Shown here: positions 50,731 to 61,739 of the stretch, piece after piece | Layout of the letters: the number at the start of each line of letters is the position of its first letter | How positions within the stretch are numbered: the stretch's first letter is position 1 | NCBI GenBank assembly: GCA_963854835.1 | Contig: OY978527.1 | Span: forward strand, 37,114,540 to 37,178,539 | Length of the DNA stretch: 64,000 nt | Direction of reading: 5' to 3' | Source: Megamerina dolium | Lineage: Eukaryota; Arthropoda; Insecta; Diptera; Megamerinidae | The notes under the pieces: generated by a model | What the model saw: the letters and a program-made list of their open reading frames with translations, nothing else | Told to the model about the DNA's origin: nothing | Database searches by the model: none | Position numbers and translations under genes: made by a program

Positions 50731-50812
50731 GCATGGTTGTTGATAATTTTTTAACATTTTTCGCCCCAATTTAATTTTATTCGCTCGGTGTCAACAGCGG
50801 CAGCGGCCTCTC
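50731..50812 (-). pseudogene. Duplicated fragment of transporter exon 1
   Basis: The minus strand reads EAAAAVDTERIKLNWGEKC, stop, KIINN. Exon 1 of the transporter has EAAAGVGTERIKLNWREKIQ then KIINN (residues 18-42). The DNA is identical over CGAGCGAATAAAATTAAATT and similar on both sides. Changes are non-synonymous and include a stop, so it is not constrained. It lies about 0.9 kb upstream of exon 1 in the same orientation. Confidence 0.75.
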
Positions 50813-50825
50813 TATATTAAAGTTG

Positions 50826-50899
50826 CGCTTCATACGGGGATTGAACCCGCGACTTATAGGTCAGAAATTCAACGCAAAAACCACTGAGCTACGATATCC
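50826..50899 (-). repeat. tRNA-like sequence (SINE head or pseudo-tRNA)
   Basis: The minus strand has GTAGCTCAGTGG (box A), GACCTATAAGTC in the anticodon-arm position and GCGGGTTCAATCCCCG (T arm, box B). The 3' side does not pair with the 5' GGATATC, so it is not a functional tRNA. It is followed within 14 bases by the exon-1 fragment. Confidence 0.6.
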
Positions 50900-51070
50900 A
50901 ATAACTTGAGGTAACATTTGAATCAAAGTGACTAACCTCGAAATATACCATCTAGAACAACAAATTTTGGCACGTAGATTGATGTTATACTGCCTAATAA
51001 ATTTGCAATTTGTTTATAGTAGCTCCCATAGAAAGTACCAGAACTCCTTTCAGCTTTAAACCACTGTAGC

Positions 51071-51384
51071 TGTGCCGTAGCTCAGTGGTTTGTGCGTTGG
51101 CCTTCTGATTTGTAGGTCGTAGGCCCAATCCCCAGCTGAAGCATAACAAATTTTAATAACGAAAACATTTTTCTTTCAAACGGTACCCACCTGCCGGCAA
51201 GAATTGGCAAATTTTCCGGCAGTAACAATTTGCCAAAAATGCTTCTTAAAAGAGCTCTGTGACAAAACCAAGTTAAAGTGATGTCACAAGGGTTCTGCCG
51301 TTCGGAACCGACTAATATAAGTAGATCCCTTCTAATGCTGTGCTGCTTAACACGCGCAACAGTATTGGAAGAGAAGCTCGATAG
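51071..51384 (+). repeat. tRNA-derived SINE, copy D
   Basis: The most complete copy: TGTGCCGTAGCTCAGTGG (box A), TTGGCCTTCTGATTTGTAGG, CCCAATCCCCAGCTG (box B region). Body: CGGTACCCACCTGCCGGC, TTTTCCGGCAGTAACAATTT, AAGAGCTCTGTGACAAAACC, AAAGTGATGTCACAAGGG, TCTGCCGTTCGGAACCG, CTAATATAAGTAGATCCC. Tail CAGTATTGGAAGAGAAGC is shared with copy B. Length about 310 bp. Confidence 0.78.
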
Positions 51385-51389
51385 TATCT

Positions 51390-52690
51390 GTAAAACTACA
51401 TAGAGAGAGGTAGACCAAGAGCTTTTATATATAAATCGGTCGACTGTAAAGTTAGTATTTTGTATGACTTTGCTTTTCCAACATTTTGCCAAATACGTGG
51501 GAATCAAAATTGATTCTAGACCTTTCGTTTCTTTGACGAATTTCTTAGACTTATGCATTGATTTCATTTTTTGCTATATGTTTTGCCCACTTTTCGTAAT
51601 CTTAAAAACTAAAAACTTGTCTTAACGGTAAAATTGCATAAAGTGAAATACGATCAAGACAAAAAGACATTATGAGTAAAATATAATGAAATTTTCAACA
51701 AAAAAAAATTTGTTCTTTTTGCTCAATTCTAGGTATATATCAAACAGCGTTCATGTAGAACTCATCATCTGACCATCTGCCAAATTTGAACTTGAAATTT
51801 TAATATACCTACTGTTTGTATTTGTATTGTATTTATTTTCATTTTTTTCTTCTTCTTCTTCTTCTTCTTGTTCATTCTCCACATTCTTTTACATTTTGTA
51901 CTCTCACTCATCACAATCATACAGAAAACGAAGAGAGCGGGTAAGCAGATGTGCCACACATATAGTGGAACATATTAATAATGCTGATTATGACGTGTGA
52001 CACTTGTCATATAATATCAAATTGCTATGAGCTATATGCATACGCTCATACATACATATATTATATGTATGTAGTATAACAATAGTAACAGCATAATAAT
52101 CATATCAATAATAACAAACCTAGTAATAAATTTATTAAATAAAAACACACACACACACAACTCGAGAAGCTCGTGTTTGTCTGAATAAAGAATTTGAAGC
52201 TTCTTATGCTGTTCTCTATACGATTGCAAAGATGATTGTAAGCAATATCTGTATGTACGCTTCTATGATTGAAGCTTTTATTCGAGCATAGTAATAATAC
52301 GCACATAGCTAATAATAATTTCATTAGCTAGAAAATAGCAAATAGATACATATTATAACAATTATAGTTTTATATTAGGCAAATTTAAAGTGAATAACTT
52401 TCAGTGAATTGGCTCTATATTTATTTACAGACATTGACATTATTTTTTCTTTTCTTTTTTTGGAATTAATCATATCTAATCATCATCCAAAGAATTCATG
52501 CCGCTCAAGCCTGAAGACATTCAATAAAGACAATATTATACAATATTAACAATGAAATCTTCCCATCCCTCTTCGGGTTATTTTCAAAAACACCTACTAG
52601 AATATCATACTAGTGCACAGAGACAAGATTGTATTTAAATCGTTCCAGTGCTTAAGCTCAGCACCCAACAATCTCAGCCTTGTTCTATTG
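51390..52690. other. No gene recognised
   Basis: AT-rich with (TTC)n at 51849-51869 and (CA)n near 52145-52160. No assignable product. Confidence 0.45.
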
Positions 52691-52699
52691 AAGTTGTAC

Positions 52700-53000
52700 C
52701 TGTGTGATGAAGCCGATCAGCCTAATCTAAAGTCATTCCTCTTCAAATGGAGGCGAAATTTTACCCTTCTCCTATGAGCTTCTTTTTCAAAGTGTTTCGT
52801 CAATCTATAAATTTCAAGTACAGATCACCTCTCTTTATGGATGGAACCCACAAAGCCTTTAAACCATAGCAGAAATCCCACATAGCGAAAAACGAAACTT
52901 ATTCTGGACCCACAAATGTACCAGCAGAACCTCCATTGACCAGATGCTTGGCCAATCAATTCCTGCAATAGCATAGTGTTCGGGAATCCATATAAGGTGA
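52700..53000 (-). pseudogene. Possible LINE RNase H relic
   Basis: The minus strand reads LIWIPEHYAIAGIDW, resembling WVPGHxGIxGNE. The rest is degraded. Low confidence. Confidence 0.35.
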
Positions 53001-53211
53001 TGGCAACACCTGGCAACACTAATGTCAATAGCTAAAATCTGGCAACACCATAATAAAGTTTGACATTTTTTTTAGCAGAAACGTGCTCACAACATTTTAA
53101 TGTACAAGTGCTATTTGTTTCGTTTACGGTGAATTAAGGAAGTCAATTTGGCCAAAAAAATTGAAATTTCAAGAGAACGTTTTTGTTGGATAATTTTTCA
53201 CAACTTTCGAC
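53001..53211. other. 5' side of the following mariner relic
   Basis: AT-rich; terminal repeat not recognisable. Confidence 0.35.
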
Positions 53212-54232
53212 ATGGATTATCTCAACAAGAATGTGTCGATGAACTCAGTTCTTTGTATGGCGATAAAGCACCATCAAAGCACCACAGTATGTCGCTGGTA
53301 TTGTGAATTCAATCGTAGTCGTAGTTCGGTCGACGACGAATTCCATGAAGGTCGTCCAAAATCGGTTGTTGTCCCACAAAACATCGGTGCATTGTGTGAA
53401 CTGATAATTCATGATCGTTATGTGACATATCGTGAGATAGAGTTGGGTCCTTGCACATTAGTTCCACTTCAGTACATTCGATTTTGCATAAATAGTTAGT
53501 TGTAAAAAAAAATTTGCAGTCGTTGGACACCCCATAATTTATCAAAAGCTCAAAAAAAAGGCTCACGTCGATTAGTGTAAGGAAATGCTTAAAAAGATCG
53601 ACCGTGATGCTATCGAGACAGGTGTGAATCATGGATAAATGCATATGAATCGGAAACAAAACAGCAATCGACCTTGTGGGTGTTCCAAGACGAGCCAAAT
53701 CCAACAAAAGTTGTTCGGGCCCTAAGTACATCGAACCTGTCCCTTCGGCCGAATGGGTCATGTGGCCAACGTTCCGCTTGAGCAACGTAGAACGGTCAAT
53801 TCTGTGTGGTACACGACCATTTGTGTGCCGGAAGTCTTCAGAGAATTTCGCAAAACCAACGGCCAAAGACGAATCATTCTCCATCATGACAATGCGAGCT
53901 CTCACACATCTCGTCAAATAGGTGAATTTTTCAACAGTCAAAACATCGAATTGATGACTCATCCTCTGTACAGTCCCGAGTTGGTACCCAATGAGTCCTT
54001 CTTGTTCCCGAATATCAAAGGTAAAATGCATGGTCAACGATTTACGAGCACCAAAGAAGCAGTTGAAGCATTCAAAAACCATGTTTTGGAAGTGTCTCAA
54101 GAGGAATGGAAAAATTGGTATGGCAAATGGTTTGAACGAATGCAAAAGTGCATTGATCATCATGGTGAATATTTTGAAAAACAATAAATCCGTTTTCATT
54201 AAAAAATGTTTGTTATTATGTGCTATTCCCGA
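53212..54232 (+). pseudogene. DD34D mariner relic with catalytic D lost
   Basis: The N-terminal frame (53212-53499) reads STTVCRWYCEFNRSRSSVDD and EFHEGRPKSVV. The C-terminal frame (53753-54187) has IILHHDNASSHTS (second D), ELMTHPLYSPELVPNESFLF and ends CIDHHGEYFEKQ. At the third catalytic site the usual SPDLxPxD is SPELVPNE: both D residues are E. Frames are broken between the halves, and the first D is not readable. The right end carries GGGAATAGCACATAATAACA (minus strand); the left terminal repeat was not found. Confidence 0.78.
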
Positions 54233-54588
54233 CATATAAGTATCATATCTGTTGAGTTGAAATTGAAATTATAAAAAATTAAAACACTTGCCCATGGCTA
54301 TTAAAAAATATATCTAAGTGCATTCCCATAAACATATAGTCATATATAAGGTATTTGCATGATTTTGCTACGGAACAATGGTCATTGGTATATACTATAC
54401 ATATACAAGGTGCGACAATTATGTATTAAGACTCGAACCATATCTCAGCAACCAAGCGCGCCATCTATATTTTAACGCTTCAACCTTCCTCTACTAACTA
54501 TCAACATTTCATGGCATTTGGTTGACATTAAATGTTTATTGACATTCATTTTACAAAACATGTGTTCGTTTGATGTTGAAATTTTAAT

Positions 54589-55635
54589 ATGAAGCAAAGA
54601 GCGGTCATTAATTTAATTGCAAAAATTGGTAAAAGTGTATCAGAAACATTCGGAATGATGCAGCAAGCGTATGGCGAAACTCGTTTATCATATACAAGGT
54701 GCGACAATTATGTATTAAGACTCGAACCAAATCTCAGCAACCAAGCGCGCCATCTATATTTTAAAGCTTCAACCTTTATATGGCATAAACGGTTTGTGGA
54801 TGGCAAAGAATCACTGGAAGATGAAATAAAAGAAAGAAGGCCAATTTCAGCGATCCAGAAAGTTCGTGATTTTATTACAGAAGACCGCAATGCTTCAGTG
54901 AAAATGATGGAAGAGGCCTTAAACATCAACAGAGAAACTATCCGACTCATTCTTTACGAGGATTTGGGCAAAACAAAGGTCTGTGCGAGATTTGTTCCAC
55001 ACACATTGACCGGGGACCAAAAATTAATGAGAGTCAGTCATTCTAGAGCCATGGTTGCAGCTGCAGAAAATGATCTAAACTTCCTGAAAACAATTGTTAC
55101 GGGTGATGAAACATGGTGTTTCCAATACGATCCAGAAACCAAGCGTCAAAGTGCGGAATGGAAATCAAGAAACTCACCAAAACACGAAAAGTTCCATCAA
55201 AAATCAAAACAATGCTCATCACATTCTTCAATTCAAGCAAAGGAATTATCCACAAAGAATTTGTTCCAACTGGTCAAACAGTTACTTCCGCATGTTACCT
55301 TGAAGTTTTGAAGCGTTTGATGTCCAGAATCCGTCGTGTTCGACCAGAATACCGCGACCCAAAAACTTGCACTCATTGTTCGTCAATTTTTGGCTCGGAA
55401 TCAGGTCTGTGTGTTGAATCACGCGCCATATTCACCTGATTTGGCACCGTACGACTTCTTTTTGTTCCCAAAACTGAAATTGTAGTTGAAAGGATGCTTT
55501 TTTGATGACATTCAGACCATACAACGGGCTTCGACGAGGGCACTGGAGGCAATTCCGAAAACTGGAACATGCGTTCGAATCACTATTAAATCGATGTAAC
55601 AAGTGTATTGAAGCAGGAGGAGAATATTTCGAATA
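54589..55635 (+). pseudogene. Mariner transposase (GVQW-like), interrupted
   Basis: MKQRAVINLIAKIGKSVSET is followed by QAYGETRLS. An in-frame insertion translated from the internal terminal repeat comes next, then WHKRFVDGKESLEDEIKERR. The first D is in VTGDETWCFQYDPETKRQS. Frameshifts near 55180 move the rest: IHKEFVPTGQTVTSACYLEV, then NHAPYSPDLAPYDFFLFPK (third D). The second catalytic block is destroyed: KTC is directly followed by THCSS. Inactive. Confidence 0.82.
54695..54777 (+). repeat. Internal duplicate of mariner left end
   Basis: Repeats 54406-54488 with two mismatches. The six bases before it (CATATA) also match the outside flank and target site. Confidence 0.85.
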
Positions 55636-55715
55636 AATATACCGAAAAATTAGCAGATATCGTGTTTTAATTGTGTTTTCTAGAGGCAGTCTGAATACAT
55701 AATTGTCGCACCTTG

Positions 55716-56605
55716 TGTGCATAATACGTACGTACATATTTCATATGCGAATTGTAAAGCACAATTTTGTTAGCCCAAAGAAAAAACACAAAAAAATAAA
55801 ACAGAAATACTAAGTGAAATAAAAATCGCATATTATTACTCACACGATTCTATTTCGTTATGCATTGCTTCATTTATTGAGTTGAATATGTATGATATAT
55901 GTATAGTATATATGAATGTATTATAATTCACTCATTGAATAAGCTGCTCTTCCACTCTCTACTATTTATAAATTAGTTTAGCTTAGTTAATTACAGCTGA
56001 ATACAAATTATAATAAAAAGAATTAAAAAACAAACAAACTAAAAACACATATATCTCTTATTTATTATTTGCTACCTAGCCACCCCACTATACCACACAC
56101 ACACACACACACACACAAGCATGCACGTTACCTCGTTGTGTATGTTTTTCTCTATATATTTCATATAGTTTTCATTATTTAACAAATATTTACAAATAGT
56201 TAAGTACACATATAATGTAATAAACTCTCTTCCGGTGTTCAACATTATGTTGTTATTATTGTTAAAATTTTATTTATACATATTTGTTAGTTTATTGACA
56301 GTTCAAATATGTAAAAACTTACATATATGTGAGTTTTATCATAAATACTTTAATTTCAAAAGCTTATAGCAATACATCAAGTGTCGAATATTTTTTAATA
56401 TTTTAATAGGTAGCAATTTTTTGTGCCCCTCCCCTTTATCTAATGTGATTATAGTAGTTTGTAATCCATTTATTAATGACCCTAATTTACTAACAATTAT
56501 TAAAAATGATATCAAGTGGTGATTAATTGGCAATAAATTAATACACCTATTGTAATAAATACATAAGTATTATTAAATTAACATTTCTAAACAAAAAAAC
56601 ATCTA
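55716..56605. other. No gene recognised
   Basis: AT-rich with (CA)n at 56096-56116. Confidence 0.45.
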
Positions 56606-56610
56606 ATAAT

Positions 56611-58250
56611 GGGTGTTGTTAGAGGTGTACATTTTTAAATGCAAATAAAATGATGAGATTATACGATTTCGAAGTAACTTTATTCGAAGGTTTATTTTGT
56701 GACATAAGTGTATGAATACAATCGTGACATATGGCCACCTCGGCTGGCGCATACATAGCGTGCATATCCAATTTCGACCACTTTTTTAAGCAATTGTGGC
56801 CGTATGTGGGCCAAAGTCCGAAGTTTTCACATTCACATGTTCACATAAAACAATGACTTCACGTGACTTTTAGAGGTGTTACGATGGCAGTCCCAGCACT
56901 ATTCGACCTGTCATATTGATGGCGACAGTAGTTTGAAAAATGTGGCAACCTTATAAAACATATGTTTTAAGTTTCAAGGCGCCACATTGTTTAGTATTTT
57001 TTTTTTTTTTTTTTGAGCCATCGAAAGTTGACGACCTCAGTGAGTTTGTAAACATGGAAAAAATTGGTCACCGTTATGTAATTCAATACTTTCATTTGAA
57101 AGATCTCAGTCGAACGAATATTAAAGCCGAACTATATTCTACGCTGGGGGAGTCTGGCCCTTCGTTTACGACCATAAAATATTGGGTGGCAGAGTTGAAC
57201 GAGGTCGTACGAGCCGCCAAGACGAACACCGTAGTGGTCTACCAATAGAGGTGACCGGTTAAGAAAATCCACAAAATGGTATTGGATGGTCGCCAGCTGA
57301 AGGTGCGAAAGCTAGGTGAAAGTACAGGCTATACATCGTATATTGACCGAAAACTGGAGATGAAAAAGCTGTGCGTAAGATGGATGCCGCGTTTGCTCAC
57401 AATCGAGACAATGCACCAGTTCACACATCCGCTATTGCAATGGCCAAAATCAATGAGTTAAAGCTCGAATTGCTTCAGCACGCACCTTATTCGCCAGATT
57501 TAGCTCCTTTGGATTATTTTCTATTTCCAAATTTGAAAAAATGGAGTAGGCGGTAGATGGCCATTTTAATGAGCTAGATAGTTCATACTATAAACAGGGT
57601 ATTGAAGCAAGAGAATATCGCTGGGAAAAGTGTATAGAGCTAAAAGGAGATTATGTTGAGAATTAAAAAAAATTTTCCCTAATTTGTTGTGTTTTCTTTG
57701 TTAGGTCGGGTAGTTCTGGGACCCTCCTCATAAATCGCACTATCTCGGTGACCAATAGAGTGGCCAATTTCGAGAAATAATACATTCATCAAATGTTTTC
57801 TTTAATAAGATGATTATTTGACGCGCTCTGACGCTGTCATGTTGAAAAAACATGTGCCCAGTCAAGAATCCATTCAATTGGGTCACGAAATAATCTACAA
57901 TTATGGTTCCATAGCGCTCGGTGTTAACGGTAACATTCTAGCTGTTTTCATTTTTGAAGATCAGCGACTCCACTGACCCATAAAGCACACCAAGAAGTGA
58001 GTTTTTTTTTTATGTAACGTTGTCTAGTGAATCTCTTGACGATTTTCTTCACTCTAAATGTTGCAATTTTGCTATTAACAAGCTCATTGAATTTAAAATG
58101 AGCCTCATCACTGAACAGAATAATGCGATAAAATTGTGGTTGTACTTCCATTTGATTTTGTGCCCATCGCCGGACGAACGAAATGGTATGCCAGCTATAT
58201 TTTATTGTTATTTATAATAGCGTTAACAAATCTGAGCTCTAAGCAAACAC
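56611..58250 (-). mobile_element. DD41D-like mariner relic split by a younger mariner
   Basis: The right part (57747-58250, minus) reads IILFSDEAHFKFNELVNSKI (first D) and SWCALWVSGVADLQ, then ISRNWPLYWSPR and CDL (start of the third-D motif). The left part (56611-56880) gives WPTYGHNCLKKWSKL and CASRGGHMS, the transposase C-terminus. The break falls at the TA target of the mariner at 56882-57730. Confidence 0.65.
56882..57730 (+). mobile_element. DD34D mariner, copy 2, internally deleted
   Basis: Same ends as copy 1 (GGCAGTCCCAG… / GGTCGGGTAGTTCTGGGA), TA at 56880-56881 and 57731-57732, 849 bp. The N-terminus is MEKIGHRYVIQYFHLKDLSR. The sequence jumps from RWMPRLLTIE straight to DNAPVHTSAIAMAKINELKL. 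The central part with the first catalytic D is therefore deleted. YSPDLAPLDYFLFPNLKKW remains. Confidence 0.85.
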
Positions 58251-58254
58251 CCTT

Positions 58255-59040
58255 TAAAAACGTTCACTCTTCCATGATGTTTTTCTTCTGAGCTAATTGC
58301 ATCATTTTAATGAAATACGAATGTTATTTTTCTGTTTTGAGTTTGATATTTACCAATTTGTGTAATTGCAATATGTTTTTGTATAGCATTTTGTGCAATT
58401 ATTATTAATACTAAAGATTTGATGACGTTTTTTTTTTTTAATTTGTGGATAATCTTGTTAAATACAAGGCCAAGAGTGAAATGTTCGGTTTACAGATTTG
58501 AATATTGACATGCTTATATATTTACTTGCTTCCGTTTCGAACATCCGAAAGGAACTTATATGGGAAAGTTTATTTATTCTTGATCAGAATCACAATTCGA
58601 ATCGTACCGTCTTTTTTTTCTATAATATTAGCAGTTTTAATATTAATAGTTTAATAGTTTAATCTTTCAATTAATTATTTAAGTAACACACAAGGTCATT
58701 TATGTTATGATACATCAACTGACAGTAGAACAAATTTTTATGAGCAATTATTAAGCTGAACTACTATTACTGAACATTAGTGTAGAAGATTATTTTTACT
58801 TTTCAAAAATATATAAGTCTGTCTAGTGTAGGATATCTAAGCTTTGATATTTCCGCAATATAAGTTTACAAATAATTTTTCTTCATTTTAAGTAAGTTGT
58901 TATTGTTTCAGAGACAAGTTCAAGTTTTTTAATAAAGTGCATCAATTTAAATTCGTTTTTGAGCATAAACATTTTTTAATCTTTAGCTATTAATATTTGT
59001 ATTATAAGTACTAATACGAATTATGCTACACTCCATCAGA
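58255..59040. other. No gene recognised
   Basis: AT-rich DNA only. Confidence 0.45.
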
Positions 59041-59072
59041 AAATTATAAGATCACACAATGCAATTTTACAT

Positions 59073-59520
59073 TTAGTTATTATTAATGACAAAAAACTGG
59101 GACAGTCGATTTTCACAAGCTTCTCTTGAGGCGAATTTTTCACTATCAAAATCATTCGCCATAAACTGGAACAGGTCCGGACTATAAGATGGATGCATAA
59201 AAACCTCCCAACCAAGCTCCCGGAGCTTCTGTCGAGTCACTATCGATGTGTGTGGCCTGGCGTTGTCTTGATGGAACACAATTCCTCTCCTATTGTCCAA
59301 AGCTGGCCGCTTCTGGGCGATTGCTTCCTTCAGACGGTCCAATTGTTGACAGTACAGGTCCGAATTAAGAGTTTTGCCGTAGGGGAGCAGCTCATAGTAG
59401 ATGATTCCGTGCCAATTCCACCAAACATATAGCAAAACCTTCCTGACCGTCAATCCTGGCTTGGCCACCGTTTACGCCGGCTCACCACGATTCGACCACG
59501 ACCGTTTTTGCGTAAAATTT
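59073..59520 (-). pseudogene. DD34D mariner relic lacking the third D
   Basis: Minus strand: LLYVWWNWHGIIYYELLPYG, LYCQQLDRLKEAIAQKRPAL and IVFHQDNARPHTS (second D) are intact. YSPDLFQFMANDF lacks the APSDYHLF block with the third D. The same family occurs at 31.0 and 63.3 kb. Confidence 0.78.
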
Positions 59521-59529
59521 TCCATAATT

Positions 59530-60510
59530 TTTTAATTCAATATTTTAGAAATGTATATTGCAAATTCTCGAAGAGTTGCAGGGAACCAAAAAAAAGGAAA
59601 ATAAGGCTTTATTAAAAAAATCATAATAATAAATTGACGCTTATCGCGCTTTGGCCGCTATCCCGTCAAGTACATTCAATAATAATCAATAATCATTGTC
59701 ATTGTGCATTTGAGATTGTGCTTACTTTATGTTTGTGTTTGCATTTGTGTTTGTGTGATTATAGTAATATTATATAAATAAGTTTGACTGTCAAACAGAC
59801 ACTTGGTTTCTTATTGCATGGAAATTAAATCTTAGCTATTAATTAATAGTTCACTATATTTAAACGATTTATTGATTTAGTGATTTATTACTATATTTTT
59901 CTATTACTAGGAATTATTGCGTTCATATTTTAAGCAATTTTTTTTTTTTCGTATAAATATGTTTATTTGAAATAAACCAAATCATACTAATTGATAGTAA
60001 ATCCGACAAATACTATTAATTGAAAGTACACAGATTATATTATATGTATAGTATAAATTAATATTATTACCAAGTAATTATATATTTTACATATATAAAT
60101 TGTTTTCAATTGTGTTGTACTATAACTAAGATGAAATTGATATTCATGTGTTTAAATTTAAAATATTAAATGGCAAATGGATACTCATTTTAACAAAGAT
60201 ACAAATTTTAAACAATGAATCCAACAGACATACTAGTATTACATATGTATGCTATTGAATGTAGGTACCTAGACCAGTGAAGTGTGCTATGAAATGGGTT
60301 TTGTGATGCATAGTATCCTTTGGCAGAGAATATTATGAAATAGATCATCGTATCAGTAACTTTTTCCGACTTACAGGTGTTAAGCCAGGTATCCAAGTCT
60401 ATATATTTCATAAACATAAATAGTTGCAGTGACCAGGTGTGTCGCATCCAAACATTGAGAAAATACTTGTACTTAGTTTCGTAATATTTGTTCAAAACTA
60501 AATTTAAAAA
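59530..60510. other. No gene recognised
   Basis: AT-rich; GTTTGTGTTTG-type low complexity near 59.73 kb. Confidence 0.45.
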
Positions 60511-60516
60511 AATATA

Positions 60517-61735
60517 TGATGGCAGTCCCAGAAGTAACCGACCTAACAAAGAAAACAACGAATTTGAGAAATTTTTTCTTTATTTCTCAACATAATCTCC
60601 ATTTAGCTCTATACAATTTTCCCAGCGATATTCTATTGTTTCGATACCCTGTTTATAGTATGAACTGTCTAGCTCTTTAAAATACCCATCTACCGCAAAC
60701 TACACCTCTTCATTGTTTGCAAATCTTCTACCACAAAGCCATTTTTTTTTTAAATCTGGAAATAGCAAACAATCCGAAGGAGCTAAATCTGGCGAATTAG
60801 GTGCATGCTAAAGCAATTCGAGCTTTAACTCATTGATTTTGACCATCGCAATAGCGGATGTGTGAACTAGAGCATTGTCTTGATGAAACAACACCTTCTT
60901 TTTCGCCAAATGCGGCCTTTTTTCTTTAATTTCATCACTTAAACGCTGCAACAAATTAGCATAATACTTTCCTTTTTGAAGATAATCAATTAAAATTACC
61001 CACGTGCATCCCAAAAAACAGACGGCATAACACGATTCACCCCTTTCAGTCCACTATTTTGACTGCTCCTTTGTCTCAGGTGTGAAGTGATGGACCCATG
61101 TCTCATGATGGTTATGAATCGACGCAAAAACTCAACTATATTACTGTGAAACATCGCCAAACACTCTATAGAAACATCTTCACGACGTTGTTTTTGTTCT
61201 ATTGTGAACAAACGCGGCACCCATCTTGCACACAGCTTTTTCATCTCCAAATTTTCGGTCAATATACGATGTATGGCACTTTTTGAAATGTCTATAATTT
61301 CACCTAGCTCACTCATCTTCAGCCGGCGATCATCCAATAACATTTTGTGCATTTTCTTAACCGTTTCTGGCGTGGCCACCTCAATTGATCGACCAGTGCG
61401 GTGTTCGTCTTGGCAGCTCGTACGACTTCGTTTAAACTCTGCCACCCAATATTTTATGATCCCCCAGAGTATAATCTAGTTCAGCTCTAATATTCGTTGG
61501 ACTGAGACCTTTCACATGAAAGTATTGAATTACATAACGGTGACCACTTTTTTCCATGTTTACAAATTCACTGAGGTCGTTAACTTTCGATGGCTCCAAA
61601 AAAAATACTAAACAACCTGGCGCCTTGAAACTTAAAATATATATTTTATAAGGTTGCCACTTTTCACCAAAATAATTTTTTCAAACTACTGCCACCATCT
61701 ATATGCCAGGTCGGATAGTTCTGGGACCACCCTCG
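60517..61735 (-). mobile_element. DD34D mariner, copy 3, near full length
   Basis: Ends TGATGGCAGTCCCAGAAG and inverted GGTCGGATAGTTCTGGGACC, TA at 60515-60516 and 61736-61737, 1219 bp. The minus strand has MEKSGHRYVIQYFHVKGLSP near 61555, then MAEFKRSRTSCQDEHRTGRS, AIHRILTENLEMKKLCARWV, FITIMRHGS (first D block shifted) and LFHQDNALVHTSAIAM (second D). Several frameshifts. It is the longest of the three copies. Confidence 0.85.
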
Positions 61736-61739
61736 TATA

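Larger units (their letters stand above)
50540..51066 (+). repeat. Diverged third copy of the TATACCC repeat, with foreign insert
   Basis: Begins TTATACCCAGCGTAA and TCGATTTAACGATGG, like the start of the 38.5-kb repeat. It resumes at 50928 with AAGTGACTAACCTCGAAAT and AGTAGCTCCCATAGAAAGT, as in that repeat. The roughly 330 bases between (about 50590-50915) are foreign and include an exon-like fragment and a tRNA-like head. Confidence 0.6.
54406..55715 (+). mobile_element. Mariner element with internal copy of its own end
   Basis: Ends CAAGGTGCGACAATTATGTA and its inverted partner, left target TA at 54404-54405, right decayed to TG; 1310 bp. A second copy of the left end, about 83 bp with two mismatches, sits inside the coding region at 54695. 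Confidence 0.85.

Noticed and set aside
50826..50899. Functional tRNA gene
   Set aside because: D, anticodon and T-arm-like parts exist, but the 3' sequence cannot pair with the 5' acceptor strand. It is called a pseudo-tRNA or SINE head instead.
53309..54235. 308-residue open frame on the minus strand
   Set aside because: It lies antisense to a recognisable plus-strand mariner transposase (LHHDNASSHTS, GEYFEKQ), has no domain of its own and is a shadow.
59630..59710. Second Transib end
   Set aside because: The minus strand has GATAGCGGCCAAA, similar to the Transib left end, and CACAATG nearby. However, no partner end or duplication was found, so coincidence is as likely.
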